A stretch of DNA of 64,000 bases from Magnetovibrio sp. PR-2 (GCF_036689815.1 NZ_JBAHUR010000006.1:186001-250000); one strand, 5' to 3'; counted from the first letter of the stretch, positions 8,012 to 17,797 are shown. Program-made: numbers and translations. The notes: generated by a model not told the origin, from the sequence alone.

Positions 8012-10471
8012 ATGGATCAGTGCACACTTGATCATCTGATCGAAGATTTGGCCGATAATCACAAGAATGAATACTCAACGGCTCTGCTGATTGGGGCAGG
8101 CTGTTCCAAAAGTGCTGGTATTCCTTTGGCCCAAGGGTTCATTGATGAAATCAAGGCCGATTATCGCAAGGACTATGACCGGGCTAAGGAAAAAACCTAT
8201 GCCCACTGCATGGGGGCTCTATGCCCTGCAGATCGCCACGCTTTAATCTCCAAATATATTGATAACGCTGAAATCAATCCCGCTCATATCGCCATCGCGC
8301 AATTGATGAAGGAAGAATATGTAGACCGCGTCCTGACCACAAACTTCGACCCCCTCGTGATCCGGGCGTGTTCTTTGGCGCACTTCTTTCCGGCTGTGTA
8401 TGACATGGCCGCTTCACCTAAGTTTTCGGGAAGTATGGTGCGAAACAAGGCTGTGTTTCATCTTCACGGTCAACGCAATGGGTTTGCTCATCTGCATAAA
8501 GATGACCAGTTTAAAGCCCTAGAACATTACTTAAAACCATTGTTTTCAGATACGAACACAAATCGAATGTGGATCGTCGTAGGCTATAGTGGCGGAAATG
8601 ACCCCGTGTTCCGTCAGCTGGCGGAGCTTCATGATTTTGATCGCAAACTGTATTGGGTGGTGCGCGAAAAAGAGGGCCCGTCGAAGGAAGTTCGGGATGC
8701 ATTAAGCAAAGATGGTAAGGCTGCTTATTGGGTGCATGCAGAAGATGCGGATGCCTTATTTATGAAAATTGCTGATGCGATGGGTTGTTGGCCTCCTGAA
8801 TTTGCCCAAAAACCTTTTTCTCACCAAAAGGTTGTTTTGAGCACCGTCGCGCAGTTGTCCGTCCCGGGAATGGACAGCTCCCATCTGGACTGGCTTCACG
8901 ATGCCAATGCAAAAATCGATCAGGCCATTGAAACTCTCGAAAATGATGCTGACGACAAGGGTAATGAACGCGCCTACACGGTGTCTCAAGCTCACCAAGA
9001 TCTAGCCCTCGGCCAAACGGAGAGTGTCCTCCGTCAAGCCCCGCAAACCGAGGAATTCGCAGATGTGCTGGCCTGGGCATACGTCATTGACGGCGATGCT
9101 CTTTTGGGCCAAGCACGCTTGAAAACAGGCGCAGCGGCGGAAGACCGGTTTGTTCAAGCGGGTGAAAAGTACGCCGCAGCCCTGGCGATCAATCCCGACA
9201 AGCACGAGGCGCTGAACAACTGGGGCGTTGCTCTATCGGACCAAGCACAGTTGCAAACGGGCGCAGCGGCGGATGAGCTTTTTGTTCAAGCGGGTGTGAA
9301 GTTTGCCGCAGCCCTAGCGATTAAGCCCGACCTGCACGAGGCGCTACACAACTGGGGCGTTGCTCTATCGGACCAAGCGCGGTTGCAAACGGGCGCAGCG
9401 GCGGATGAGCTTTTTGTTCAAGCGGGTGTGAAGTTTGCCGCAGCCCTAGCGATTAAGCCCGACCTGCACGAGGCGCTACACAACTGGGGCACTGCCCTAT
9501 CGGACCAAGCGAAGTTGCAAACGGGCGCAGCGGCGGATGAGCTTTTTGTTCAAGCGGGTGAGAAGTACGCCGCAGCCCTGGCGATCAAACCCGACAAACA
9601 TGAGGCTCTTAGCAACTGGGGCAGTGCCCTAGCCGACCAAGCGAAGTTAAAAACGGGCGCAGCGGCGGATGCCCTCTTTGTTCAAGCGGGTGAGAAGTAC
9701 GCCGCAGCCCTGGCGATCAAGCCCGACCTGCACGAGGCGCTGAACAACTGGGGTCTTGCCCTATCGGACCAAGCGCAGTTGCAAACGGGCGCAGCGGCGG
9801 ATGCCCTCTTTGTTCAAGCGGGTGAGAAGTACGCCGCAGCCCTGGCGATCAAGCCCGACCTGCACGAGGCGCTTTACAACTGGGGCGCGGCCCTATCGGA
9901 CCAAGCGCAGTTGAAAACGGGTGCAGCGGCGGATGAGCTTTTTGTTCAAGCGGGTGAGAAATACGCCGCAGCCCTGGCGATCAAGCCCGACAAGCACGAG
10001 GCGCTGAACAACTGGGGCAATGCCCTTACGAACCAAGCGAAGTTGCAAACGGGTGCAGCGGCGGATGAGCTTTTTGTTCAAGCGGGTGAGAAGTACGCCG
10101 CAGCCCTGGCGATCAAGCCCGACCTGCACGAGGCGCTTTACAACTGGGGCAATGCCCTTTCGGGCCAAGCGCGGTTGCAAACGGGCGCAGCGGCGGATGC
10201 CCTCTTTGTTCAAGCGGGTGAGAAATACGCCGCAGCCCTGGCGATCAATCCCGATAAGCACGAGACCGCATATAATGTGGCGTGTCTCAAAACGTTTATG
10301 GGGGACGTGGCGGGGTGTCGGGAGTGGTTGGAAAAGGCCTATGAGGTTGGTGGTGCGGTTGCCTTGGATGGGATGGAAGAGGACCCTGACTTTGCTTCAG
10401 TGCGTGATGAAGGGTGGTTCAAGGAACTTCTTGAGAAAGCGCAACAAAATAAACCTAACGCGCCAACGTAA
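8012..10471 (+). CDS. SIR2-domain protein with C-terminal TPR repeats, defence candidate
   Basis: The N-terminal half is a SIR2-type NAD-binding domain: LLIGAGCSKSAGIP (residues 26-38), TTNFD (109-113), a candidate catalytic histidine in FHLHGQR, and VVGYSGGNDPV. SIR2 domains in prokaryotic immunity (Thoeris, DSR, short-Argonaute and Avs-type systems) usually deplete NAD. After a linker the C-terminal half has nine near-identical 44-residue TPR units (NWGxALSDQA...YAAALAIKPD). The start at 8012 (MDQCTLDH) is preferred because GAGGGG lies six bases upstream; the upstream ATG at 7979 overlaps a possible TATTAT -10 element at 7975. The 3' end overlaps the opposing AEC gene by 17 bp. It interrupts otherwise ordinary housekeeping genes and has no partner gene, so it would be a single-gene system. 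The defence role is inferred. Confidence 0.85.
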   Translation: MDQCTLDHLIEDLADNHKNEYSTALLIGAGCSKSAGIPLAQGFIDEIKADYRKDYDRAKEKTYAHCMGALCPADRHALISKYIDNAEINPAHIAIAQLMKEEYVDRVLTTNFDPLVIRACSLAHFFPAVYDMAASPKFSGSMVRNKAVFHLHGQRNGFAHLHKDDQFKALEHYLKPLFSDTNTNRMWIVVGYSGGNDPVFRQLAELHDFDRKLYWVVREKEGPSKEVRDALSKDGKAAYWVHAEDADALFMKIADAMGCWPPEFAQKPFSHQKVVLSTVAQLSVPGMDSSHLDWLHDANAKIDQAIETLENDADDKGNERAYTVSQAHQDLALGQTESVLRQAPQTEEFADVLAWAYVIDGDALLGQARLKTGAAAEDRFVQAGEKYAAALAINPDKHEALNNWGVALSDQAQLQTGAAADELFVQAGVKFAAALAIKPDLHEALHNWGVALSDQARLQTGAAADELFVQAGVKFAAALAIKPDLHEALHNWGTALSDQAKLQTGAAADELFVQAGEKYAAALAIKPDKHEALSNWGSALADQAKLKTGAAADALFVQAGEKYAAALAIKPDLHEALNNWGLALSDQAQLQTGAAADALFVQAGEKYAAALAIKPDLHEALYNWGAALSDQAQLKTGAAADELFVQAGEKYAAALAIKPDKHEALNNWGNALTNQAKLQTGAAADELFVQAGEKYAAALAIKPDLHEALYNWGNALSGQARLQTGAAADALFVQAGEKYAAALAINPDKHETAYNVACLKTFMGDVAGCREWLEKAYEVGGAVALDGMEEDPDFASVRDEGWFKELLEKAQQNKPNAPT
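9083..10270 (+). repeat. Nine tandem 132-bp repeats inside the SIR2-TPR gene
   Basis: Each 132-bp unit encodes one 44-residue TPR unit. The first copy is divergent (GDALLGQARLK) and the next eight begin NWG. The stretches around 9290-9355 and 9422-9487 are nearly identical at the DNA level, so at least some copies arose by recent tandem duplication. Copy number is likely to vary between strains. Confidence 0.92.
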
Positions 10472-11375
10472 TCCACACCGGCATGGTCACCATCGCCGCC
10501 AGCGTACTCGCCGTGATAATCCCGGCCATCAGCGGGTTGTCTCCGCCGAGTTCTCTGGACAGCACGTAGGCCGAGGCTGAGACGGGCATGGTGGCGTAGA
10601 GGATCACCACTTGGAAGGCTTGGTCGGGTAGGGCGAATTGGGTGCCCAAGGTCCAGGCGATGGCGGGGAGGATGAGGATTTTGAGGCTCGACGACAGGCC
10701 CGCGATCTTGGCGTTGGTTTTTAAATGCGGGAAGTTCAGGCCGGCGCCGACGGCCATCAAGGCGATGGGCAGGGCGGCGCGGCCCAGGATGTCCAGCAAG
10801 GGTTCGATCACTGGGGGCAGGCTAAAGCCGCTCAAGTTGATGGCGAGGCCGGTGAGACACGCCAGGATCAGCGGGTTGCGGATCACCTCGTTGACGGCTT
10901 TGCCCAGGGTGCGTTGGCCTTCGTGGCCCTCTCCCCACACCACCAGCACCAAAACACTCAAGACATTGACCAGCGGCACCACGGCCAAAATGCCGATGGA
11001 GATCAGGCCCAAGCCTTCTTCGCCCCAAAACAAAAACGCGGCGACCACGCCGACGTAGGTGTTGGGGCGGATGGTGCCTTGGAAAAAGGAGGTGAACGAT
11101 GCGGGTTCTAGCTTGAGCACGGGTTTTAAGACAAGCGCCACCGCCGCCGTGCCCAACGTCGCCAAAAACAACGCTAGCCCCATGTCCCACGCGGCCCCAC
11201 CCGATAAATCCGCGCGCGCCCCGCTGGCGATCAGCAGCGCGGGGAAAAAGACACGATAGGTGATGCGTTCCGCCGGGGCCCAAAAGGCGTCCTCCACCCA
11301 CTGGCCGCGCTTGAGCCCATAGCCGATCAAGATCAGCACAAACACCGGGGCCAGGGCATTGATCACGCCGAGCAT
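10455..11375 (-). CDS. AEC-family (auxin efflux carrier-like) transporter
   Basis: A 306-residue membrane protein with about ten hydrophobic segments, beginning LGVINALAPVFVLILIGYGLKRG, the characteristic N-terminus of the AEC/membrane transport protein family. A conserved internal pattern (NPLILACLTGLAINLSG, then GAGLNF) supports this. Substrates of bacterial AEC proteins are varied organic anions and cannot be predicted here. It is four bases downstream of ruvX in the same direction. Its C-terminal end overlaps the SIR2-TPR gene by 17 bp. Confidence 0.88.
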   Translation of the reverse strand: MLGVINALAPVFVLILIGYGLKRGQWVEDAFWAPAERITYRVFFPALLIASGARADLSGGAAWDMGLALFLATLGTAAVALVLKPVLKLEPASFTSFFQGTIRPNTYVGVVAAFLFWGEEGLGLISIGILAVVPLVNVLSVLVLVVWGEGHEGQRTLGKAVNEVIRNPLILACLTGLAINLSGFSLPPVIEPLLDILGRAALPIALMAVGAGLNFPHLKTNAKIAGLSSSLKILILPAIAWTLGTQFALPDQAFQVVILYATMPVSASAYVLSRELGGDNPLMAGIITASTLAAMVTMPVWITLAR

Positions 11376-11378
11376 CGT

Positions 11379-11870
11379 CTATGACCTGTTCTGAAACGCA
11401 ATGGCGTCGAGCGCCCCTTGCAAGATGTAGGTGGCGGCGAGCTTGTCGATGACTTCACCGCGGCGTTTCCTCGTCATGTCTACATCGTCCACCAACATGC
11501 GCTCCACGGCGGATGTGGACAGGCGCTCATCCCAAAAGGTGATGGGCAGGTCCGCATTGGCGGGACGGTCCAACAGATTGCGCACAAAATCGCGGGTGGA
11601 TTGGCAGCGCGCGCCCTCCGTCCCGTCCATTTCCAGAGGCAGGCCTAAGACCAATGCGCCGACTTCGTGTTCGCTGATCAGGTGTTCTAGGCGCTCTGCA
11701 TCGGGCGTGAATTTTTTGCGTTTGATGGTTTCCAGGGGGCTCGCCACCGACAACAAGGTGTCGGACAGGGCCAAGCCGATGGTCTTGGAGCCCAAATCCA
11801 AGGCCATGAGTTTTTCGCCGCGTTTGAGGCTGGGGCTTAAGTCTTTGAGATCAATGATAGGCATGACCAT
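11379..11870 (-). CDS. ruvX: Holliday junction resolvase-like RNase YqgF/RuvX
   Basis: RNase H-fold nuclease implicated in pre-16S rRNA maturation and Holliday junction resolution. It shows LMALDLGSKTIGLALSD, ALVLGLPLEMDGTEG, FWDERLSTSAVERML and the C-terminal IDKLAATYILQGALD, which together carry the conserved acidic residues. The length is 163 aa. Two ATGs (11870 and 11864) are possible and neither has a clear ribosome binding site. It is divergent from the GNAT gene and co-directional with the AEC gene. Confidence 0.94.
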   Translation of the reverse strand: MVMPIIDLKDLSPSLKRGEKLMALDLGSKTIGLALSDTLLSVASPLETIKRKKFTPDAERLEHLISEHEVGALVLGLPLEMDGTEGARCQSTRDFVRNLLDRPANADLPITFWDERLSTSAVERMLVDDVDMTRKRRGEVIDKLAATYILQGALDAIAFQNRS

Positions 11871-11925
11871 TCATACCATGGACTTGTGGCTTGCTCCAAC
11901 GTCTCAAACGCGCATAATCGCGGCC

Positions 11926-12420
11926 ATGATTCACATCCGTGAAGCCACCGCCCAGGATTGGCCGGGCATTTGGGACATTTTCAGCGCCGTCGTGAAACGC
12001 GGCGACACCTATGCCTATGCCCCCGACACGTCCGAAGAAGACGCCAAACAGATTTGGATGGCAGCACCCAAAGCGACCTATGTGGCCGTGGACGGTGACG
12101 ACGTGGTGGGCACGTACTACATCAAAACCAATCAAGTGGGCCAAGGCAGCCATGTGTGCAACGCAGGCTTCATGGTGCACGAAGACCAGCGGGGCCGAGG
12201 CTTGGGCCGGAGCTTGGGCGTGCATGCCTTGGACCAGGCGCGCGCGCTGGGCTACCGCGCCATGCAGTTCAATTTTGTGGTGGCGCGTAACACCAGCGCC
12301 ATTAAACTGTGGGAAAGTTTAGGCTTTGAAACCATTGGCCGCTTGCCCCAGGCCTTCAAGGGCCGGGACGGGTTTCAAGACGTTTTGGTGATGTATCAAG
12401 TGTTGGGTGAGGCTTCGTGA
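11926..12420 (+). CDS. GNAT-family N-acetyltransferase
   Basis: A 164-residue acetyl-CoA-dependent acyltransferase beginning MIHIREATAQDWPGIWDIF. Acetyl-CoA-binding motif A is AGFMVHEDQRGRGLGRSLG, followed by ALGYRAMQFNFVVARNTSAI and a KLWESLGFETIGRLPQAF end. It resembles the phosphinothricin/methionine-sulfoximine acetyltransferase-like group, but the substrate is unknown. The frame is open far upstream, but the ATG at 11926 gives a standard GNAT protein. Its stop overlaps the GTG of the next gene (GTGA), implying co-translation. Confidence 0.9.
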   Translation: MIHIREATAQDWPGIWDIFSAVVKRGDTYAYAPDTSEEDAKQIWMAAPKATYVAVDGDDVVGTYYIKTNQVGQGSHVCNAGFMVHEDQRGRGLGRSLGVHALDQARALGYRAMQFNFVVARNTSAIKLWESLGFETIGRLPQAFKGRDGFQDVLVMYQVLGEAS

Positions 12421-13328
12421 ACAAGTTCGTTTCCTCCATAGCTGTTGTTTTGCTGTTCAGTCCGTTGAGCGCTTGGGCGCAATTGGACATGACCCCGCGC
12501 ACGGTCCATGAAGACGAGGCCGAAGTCGACGTGCCCGACCAAGGCCACGACGCTGTTGAAGTCATGGGCCATGAGCTCGAACCCTTAATCGGGGTTTTTG
12601 TGGCGACCGACGACGTCAATGTGCGGGGCGGACCGGGCACCAATTTCAAACGCATCGACGGGCTCAAAGGCGGCTTGCGCGTGCGTGCCATAGGCAACTC
12701 GAAAGATGGGAAATGGATTGCGGTCTCACAAGACGGAGAGACTTTGGGTTTTGTTTTTGCCAAAATCCTCAAGCCTGTGATCGACGGTACGCTGGGCGAG
12801 CAGTTTTTTGGTTCATACATGCACCAAACCAAGCAAGGCGGCATTGCGTGCGATTATCGTTTCCGCTTTGACGGCAAAGTGAAGGTCGAAGGCGACAGCT
12901 TTTCCACGTCGGACTACGAAGTCCGCTTTCGCTGCGCCAGCCAACAAGGGGCACGGATTTTTTATGCTCACATGTTTTTGACCGAAGCCCCGGTGAAATC
13001 AAGCTCGGGCCAACATCTGATTGGGCTGGACACGCGGTCCATCGGCGATGGCATGGATGAATATCTGTCCAGCCGCTTCCTCTACAATCCCAAAACCGGA
13101 AAAATGAAGTTCAACGGCCATTCTCTGCCGCGCTTTGCCACCCCACCCAAGCCGCAGGAATTCCAGACCAAAAACATCAAGGACGCGTTGGTGCAGGCCT
13201 TGGAATCGTGCATTGACAGTTGGACCAGCGACGCCTGGGAAGCCTTATTGCAAAGCGACGACAAAAGTGACGTCGCACCAGAGGGCGACGATGTCCAAGA
13301 CGAGGCCCAGGGCGATCATTTGGGCTGA
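12417..13328 (+). CDS. Exported SH3b-domain protein, unknown function
   Basis: Starts with GTG at 12417 overlapping the acetyltransferase stop. A signal peptide (MNKFVSSIAVVLLFSPLSAWA) is followed by an acidic linker and a bacterial SH3 domain at about residues 62-115 with the hallmark DVNVRGGPGTNFKRI. The remaining 190 residues, including CDYRFRFDGKVKVEGDSF and a lone VQALESCIDSW segment, do not match a family I recognise. The tail is strongly acidic (DDKSDVAPEGDDVQDEAQG). SH3b domains commonly bind peptidoglycan or proteins, so a cell-envelope role is plausible. The 3' end overlaps the opposing gene by 13 bp. Confidence 0.75.
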   Translation: MNKFVSSIAVVLLFSPLSAWAQLDMTPRTVHEDEAEVDVPDQGHDAVEVMGHELEPLIGVFVATDDVNVRGGPGTNFKRIDGLKGGLRVRAIGNSKDGKWIAVSQDGETLGFVFAKILKPVIDGTLGEQFFGSYMHQTKQGGIACDYRFRFDGKVKVEGDSFSTSDYEVRFRCASQQGARIFYAHMFLTEAPVKSSSGQHLIGLDTRSIGDGMDEYLSSRFLYNPKTGKMKFNGHSLPRFATPPKPQEFQTKNIKDALVQALESCIDSWTSDAWEALLQSDDKSDVAPEGDDVQDEAQGDHLG

Positions 13329-14095
13329 ATTTTGAGGCTGTCCTCGCTCAGATACTTCGCATAGATGTCATGCAACGTGCCGTTTTGCTTCAGCTTGATC
13401 ATGGTCCAGTTGAACGCATTGAGGTTGATGGATTTGCCGCTGGATTTGCTGAACGCCAGATAAGCCAGCAGTGTGTCGAAGATGGGGCCTGCACTTTTGA
13501 TCTGGCTGTCCATCCCCAACTCCTTGGCGTTGAACATGGCGATGTCGGTGACGCTGGAAAACAAATCCACCCGTCCACGGGTCAACATTTTTAAGGCTGT
13601 CTGCGTGTTGTTGACTTCTGTGATGTTCTCTTCGAACCCTTTGGCAGCCGTAGCGAACTTTTCTCCCATGGATGCCCGACGCACTTTGACGATGGAGTAA
13701 TCAAACGCGTCGTCCAGGGTGATGTCTTGCAATGATGAATTCTTTTGGGTGAAAAACGCTAACCCCATGCTGACCAACGGCTGGTCGGGGTAGGTGAGGA
13801 ATTTTTCGCGTTCAGGCGTTTTAAACAGCGGAAATATTCCATCGTATTGGCCCGTTTGCACGTTTTTCAGCGCTCGCGGCCAAGGATAGACTTCGATTTC
13901 GACCGTATGGCCCATGTCTTGGAAGACGGCTTGGATGATGTCGATGGCGATGCCAGCATGCAAGGTGTCTTCTGAGCCAATGGCAAAGGGTGGAATTTGG
14001 CCGGAGACAAAGCGGAAGTGCTCTGCGCGGGAGGGGGATGCGTCAAAAAGAAGCAGGGCAAGGCCCAAAAGGGCGAGTGGCAATGGTTTTAACAC
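13316..14095 (-). CDS. Periplasmic solute-binding protein, family 3-like
   Basis: A 259-residue exported protein with a signal peptide (LPLALLGLALLLFDASPSRA). It has the fold signatures of amino-acid-type binding proteins: FRFVSGQIPPFAIGSEDTLHAG, GIAIDIIQAVFQDMGHTVEI and LKNVQTGQYDGIFPLFKTPER. No permease or ATPase gene is adjacent, so it is either an orphan receptor-like binding protein or works with a transporter elsewhere. It lies between the SH3 protein and gatC, divergent from gatC. Confidence 0.85.
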   Translation of the reverse strand: MLKPLPLALLGLALLLFDASPSRAEHFRFVSGQIPPFAIGSEDTLHAGIAIDIIQAVFQDMGHTVEIEVYPWPRALKNVQTGQYDGIFPLFKTPEREKFLTYPDQPLVSMGLAFFTQKNSSLQDITLDDAFDYSIVKVRRASMGEKFATAAKGFEENITEVNNTQTALKMLTRGRVDLFSSVTDIAMFNAKELGMDSQIKSAGPIFDTLLAYLAFSKSSGKSINLNAFNWTMIKLKQNGTLHDIYAKYLSEDSLKIQPK

Positions 14096-14282
14096 GGTCT
14101 TCTAAATCCTGTAATCGACACCCCTGCCACGCACACAATACCACATAGTATTATGATTGGTAGGGCTTCTTGCGCCCCCTGAAAAACGTAAGGTTTCTGG
14201 GTTGCAGAGCGTCCCGCCGGGTGGTACTTTCCGCCCTTCATTTCGACGTAATTTTCACCCCGTTTTGTAAGGATGGCACTCC

Positions 14283-14570
14283 ATGTCCCTCGATAAGGAC
14301 ACCGTCAAACAAATCGCTTATCTGGCCCGCATGCGCGTGGCTGATGAAAAGCTTGAGCCGCTGGCCGGCGAACTGTCTTCAATTTTGGATTGGATCGAAC
14401 AGCTCCAGGAACTCGACACCGATGGCGTTGAGCCCATGGCGTCTGTTTCCGACGTGACTTTGCCCCAGCGCAAAGACGCTGTGACCGACGGCAATTGCCA
14501 GTCGGCTGTGCTGCAAAATGCGCCGGACCCCGAAGACGGGTTCTACACGGTTCCCAAGGTGGTGGAGTAA
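14283..14570 (+). CDS. gatC: Glutamyl-tRNA(Gln)/aspartyl-tRNA(Asn) amidotransferase subunit C
   Basis: Small subunit (95 aa) that stabilises GatA-GatB. The family pattern is clear: VKQIAYLARMRVADEKLEPLAGELSSILDWIEQL near the N-terminus, DGVEPMASV mid-protein, and a terminal DGFYTVPKVVE. A GGATGG precedes the ATG. It is the first gene of gatCAB, four bases from gatA. Confidence 0.96.
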   Translation: MSLDKDTVKQIAYLARMRVADEKLEPLAGELSSILDWIEQLQELDTDGVEPMASVSDVTLPQRKDAVTDGNCQSAVLQNAPDPEDGFYTVPKVVE

Positions 14571-14573
14571 GTC

Positions 14574-16046
14574 ATGACGAAACTGACCGATTTGAATATT
14601 GCCTCGGCGCGCGATGGCCTGAACGCGGGCGATTTTTCCGCAGCCGAGCTGGCTGAAGCCTACATCCAAGCTATGGAAGCGGGCCGCGATCTCAACGCTT
14701 ACATCACCGAAAGCCCCGAAGTGGCTTTGGAACGCGCCCGCCAGTCCGACGACCGCCGTGCTAAGGGTGATAACTTGGGCGCGATGGAGGGTATCCCCAT
14801 CGCCATGAAAGATCTGTTCTGCACCGAAGGCGTGTTGACCACCGCAGGCAGCCACATCCTGGACGGTTTTGTGCCGCCTTATGAATCCACCGTGTCGGCC
14901 AACCTGCGCAGCGCCGGTGCGGTGATGTTGGGCAAAGCCAACTTAGACGAGTTTGCCATGGGTTCGGCCAACATCACGTCGTATTACGGCAACGTCAAAA
15001 ACCCGTGGAGCGTCAACGCAGGCAAAGATCTGGTTCCAGGTGGTAGCTCAGGCGGTTCGGCGGCTGCCGTTTCCGGTGGTTTGGCCATGGCGGCTACGGG
15101 CACGGATACGGGTGGTTCCATCCGCCAGCCCGCAAGCTTTTGCGGTATTGTGGGTCTGAAGCCCACCTATGGGCGTTGCTCGCGCTGGGGCGTGGTGGCG
15201 TTTGCCAGCTCGCTGGATCAAGCAGGTCCGATGACCCAAACGGTTCAAGACGCCGCCATCATGCTGGGTGCTATGGCCGGGCATGACCCCAAAGACAGCA
15301 CGTCGGCTCCGATCGATTTGCCGGACTTTGAAGCTGCCATCACGGGTGATGTATCCGGTCTGACCATCGGTATTCCTAAAGAATACAAAATGGACGGCAT
15401 GGATGCGGAAATCGTTGCGCTGTGGGACAAGGGTGTTGAGTGGCTGAAGTCCAAGGGCTGCACCATCAAAGACATCTCGCTGCCCCACACCAAGTATGCC
15501 TTGGCGACCTATTACATCGTCGCGCCTGCCGAAGCATCCGCCAACTTGGCGCGCTATGACGGTGTGCGTTACGGCCTGCGCGTTCCGGGTGAAAGCTTGG
15601 ACGACATGTACATGAATACCCGTGGTGAAGGCTTCGGTGACGAGGTGCAACGCCGCATCTTGATCGGCACGTATGCGCTGAGCTCTGGTTACTACGATGC
15701 TTACTACATCAAGGCGCAAAAAGTCCGCACGCTCATCAGCAATGATTTCAAAGCCGCGTTCGCAGACGTGGACGCAATCCTCACCCCGACCGCGCCGTCG
15801 GCGGCATTTGGCATCGGCGAAAACCAAGACGATCCGGTGGCCATGTATTTGAACGACGTGTTCACGGTGCCGACGTCCTTGGCGGGCTTGCCCGGCATTT
15901 CAGTTCCGGCAGGGCTCAGCTCGGCAGGTTTGCCGCTGGGTTTGCAATTGATTGGCAAAGCGTTTGACGAAGGCACGCTGTTAAACGTGGCCTCCGCGCT
16001 TGAGGACGCTGCCGCCTTCAACTTCAAACCAGGGAAGGAGGGCTAA
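14574..16046 (+). CDS. gatA: Glutamyl-tRNA(Gln) amidotransferase subunit A
   Basis: Amidase-signature glutaminase subunit that supplies ammonia to GatB for conversion of Glu-tRNA(Gln) to Gln-tRNA(Gln). The Ser-cisSer-Lys machinery is visible: lysine in PIAMKDLFC, then the glycine/serine-rich loop [15 protein letters not shown], then [15 protein letters not shown]. The length is 490 aa, normal for the family. It lies between gatC and gatB with gaps of only 2-3 bases. Confidence 0.97.
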   Translation: MTKLTDLNIASARDGLNAGDFSAAELAEAYIQAMEAGRDLNAYITESPEVALERARQSDDRRAKGDNLGAMEGIPIAMKDLFCTEGVLTTAGSHILDGFVPPYESTVSANLRSAGAVMLGKANLDEFAMGSANITSYYGNVKNPWSVNAGKDLVPGGSSGGSAAAVSGGLAMAATGTDTGGSIRQPASFCGIVGLKPTYGRCSRWGVVAFASSLDQAGPMTQTVQDAAIMLGAMAGHDPKDSTSAPIDLPDFEAAITGDVSGLTIGIPKEYKMDGMDAEIVALWDKGVEWLKSKGCTIKDISLPHTKYALATYYIVAPAEASANLARYDGVRYGLRVPGESLDDMYMNTRGEGFGDEVQRRILIGTYALSSGYYDAYYIKAQKVRTLISNDFKAAFADVDAILTPTAPSAAFGIGENQDDPVAMYLNDVFTVPTSLAGLPGISVPAGLSSAGLPLGLQLIGKAFDEGTLLNVASALEDAAAFNFKPGKEG

Positions 16047-16048
16047 TC

Positions 16049-17506
16049 ATGGGATACGTTATCAAAGGCGAAACGTGTGACTGGGAAGTCGTCATCGGTT
16101 TGGAAGTCCACTGCCAAGTGATCTCAAACGCCAAGCTCTTTTCCGGTGCGGCCACCGACTTCGGTGCCGAAGCCAATACGCAAGTGTCCTTGGTGGACGC
16201 GGCCATGCCCGGCATGCTGCCTGTCATCAACGAAGAATGTGTGCGCCAAGCCATCAAAACGGGCTTGGGTCTGAAAGCACAGGTCAACACCAAGTCCGTG
16301 TTTGCACGCAAAAATTACTTCTACGCCGATTTACCCCAAGGCTATCAAATCTCGCAAGCGGACCAGCCGATCATCGGTGCGGGCACCATCATCTTGGATA
16401 TGCCCGACGGCACGTCACGCTCGGTCGGGATTGAGCGGTTGCACTTGGAACAAGACGCGGGCAAATCTTTGCACGATCAAGACCCCAAGCGTTCGTTCAT
16501 CGATTTGAACCGCACGGGCGTGGCCTTGATGGAAATCGTGTCCGACCCGGATATGCGCAGCCCCGAAGAGGTTGGTGCGTATCTGCGCAAAATGCGTTCC
16601 ATCGTGCGGTATTTGGAAACGTGTGACGGCAACATGGACCAAGGCTCCATGCGCTGTGACGTGAACGTTTCGGTCCGCCCGGTGGGCTCGGACGAACTGC
16701 GCACCCGTGCGGAAACCAAAAACGTGAACTCGGTGCGCTTTGCCATGCAAGCCATCGAATATGAAGCCAAGCGCCAAGTCGAACTGTACGACAACGGCGA
16801 AGAGGTGGTGCAGGAAACCCGCTTGTTTGACGCCTCTACGGGCACGACGCGTTCCATGCGGTCCAAAGAACATGCGCACGATTATCGCTACTTCCCGGAC
16901 CCGGACTTGCTGCCTTTGGTGTTTAGCGACGCCTTGGTGGAAGAAATCAGAGCCACGCTGCCGGAACTTCCGGATGAACGCAAAGACCGCTACATCAATG
17001 ACTTCGGTCTGTCGCCCTATGATGCGGGTGTGTTGGTCGCGGAAAAAGACACGGCGGCGTATTTCGAAGCCGTGGCAGATGGCCGCGATCCGAAAACGGC
17101 GGCTAACTGGGTGATCAACAACATCTTTGCCGTGCTGTCGGACAAGGGTATCGGCATCACCGAATGCCCGGTGACGGCGGACAACCTCGGCAAGCTGTTG
17201 GGCTTGATGGCGGACGACACCATTTCGTCTAAGATCGCCAAAGAAGTGTTCGAGATCATGATCGAAACCGGAGATGATCCCGAAAAGATCGTCGAAGAAA
17301 AAGGTCTCAAGCAAATCACCGACACAGGTGCCATCGAAGCGGCGGTCGACGAAGCCATTGCCAACGGTGCTAAACAGGTTGAGCAATACAAAGGCGGCAA
17401 CGAAAAAATCCTCGGCTGGTTCGTCGGCCAAGTGATGAAAGCCACCCAAGGCAAAGCCAACCCCGGCCAGGTGAACAAGTTGCTGAAGGAAAAGTTGGAC
17501 GGCTAA
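16049..17506 (+). CDS. gatB: Aspartyl/glutamyl-tRNA amidotransferase subunit B
   Basis: tRNA-binding kinase-like subunit that phosphorylates and amidates the mischarged tRNA. Signatures include [13 protein letters not shown] near the N-terminus, [17 protein letters not shown], and [19 protein letters not shown]. The C-terminal YqeY-like domain ends [13 protein letters not shown]. The length is 485 aa. It is the last gene of gatCAB and is followed by a terminator at 17531. Confidence 0.97.
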   Translation: MGYVIKGETCDWEVVIGLEVHCQVISNAKLFSGAATDFGAEANTQVSLVDAAMPGMLPVINEECVRQAIKTGLGLKAQVNTKSVFARKNYFYADLPQGYQISQADQPIIGAGTIILDMPDGTSRSVGIERLHLEQDAGKSLHDQDPKRSFIDLNRTGVALMEIVSDPDMRSPEEVGAYLRKMRSIVRYLETCDGNMDQGSMRCDVNVSVRPVGSDELRTRAETKNVNSVRFAMQAIEYEAKRQVELYDNGEEVVQETRLFDASTGTTRSMRSKEHAHDYRYFPDPDLLPLVFSDALVEEIRATLPELPDERKDRYINDFGLSPYDAGVLVAEKDTAAYFEAVADGRDPKTAANWVINNIFAVLSDKGIGITECPVTADNLGKLLGLMADDTISSKIAKEVFEIMIETGDDPEKIVEEKGLKQITDTGAIEAAVDEAIANGAKQVEQYKGGNEKILGWFVGQVMKATQGKANPGQVNKLLKEKLDG

Positions 17507-17530
17507 GGCCTCCTCATCCTCAAAACAGAT

Positions 17531-17562
17531 AAAGCCCGCTTCAGAAATGGAGCGGGCTTTTT
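17531..17562 (+). terminator. Rho-independent terminator after gatCAB
   Basis: AAAGCCCGCTtcagaaatggAGCGGGCTTTTT: a GC-rich stem followed by five thymines, 25 bases after the gatB stop. Confidence 0.9.
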
Positions 17563-17592
17563 GCTGCGCGGACTAGGTTGGTTTTCACAACT

Positions 17593-17679
17593 CCGTCACC
17601 CCGGACTTGATCCGGGGTCCATGGGCCTCAAGGCTCGGACCGCTCGCCCCTGGATTCCCGTTTTCGTGGGAACGACGGT
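17593..17679. repeat. Dispersed palindromic intergenic repeat, copy 2
   Basis: CCGTCACCCCGGACTTGATC at one end and CGTTTTCGTGGGAACGACGG at the other form the same unit as 5446-5551, in the opposite orientation. It lies between the gatB terminator and the Fic gene. Confidence 0.75.
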
Positions 17680-17797
17680 TGGTTCTTGCCTCTTGCTGGG
17701 TTTGAGATGCAATGGGGCAGAAACATTAAACATGAGAATCCTTGATTATCTTTATTTTATAAAGTTAAATATAAGGCCTCATGTTTAAGGTTATCTC

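Noticed and set aside
9083-10270. Regular direct repeats resembling a CRISPR array
   Set aside because: The 132-bp units have no unique spacers and keep one open reading frame with TPR sequence.
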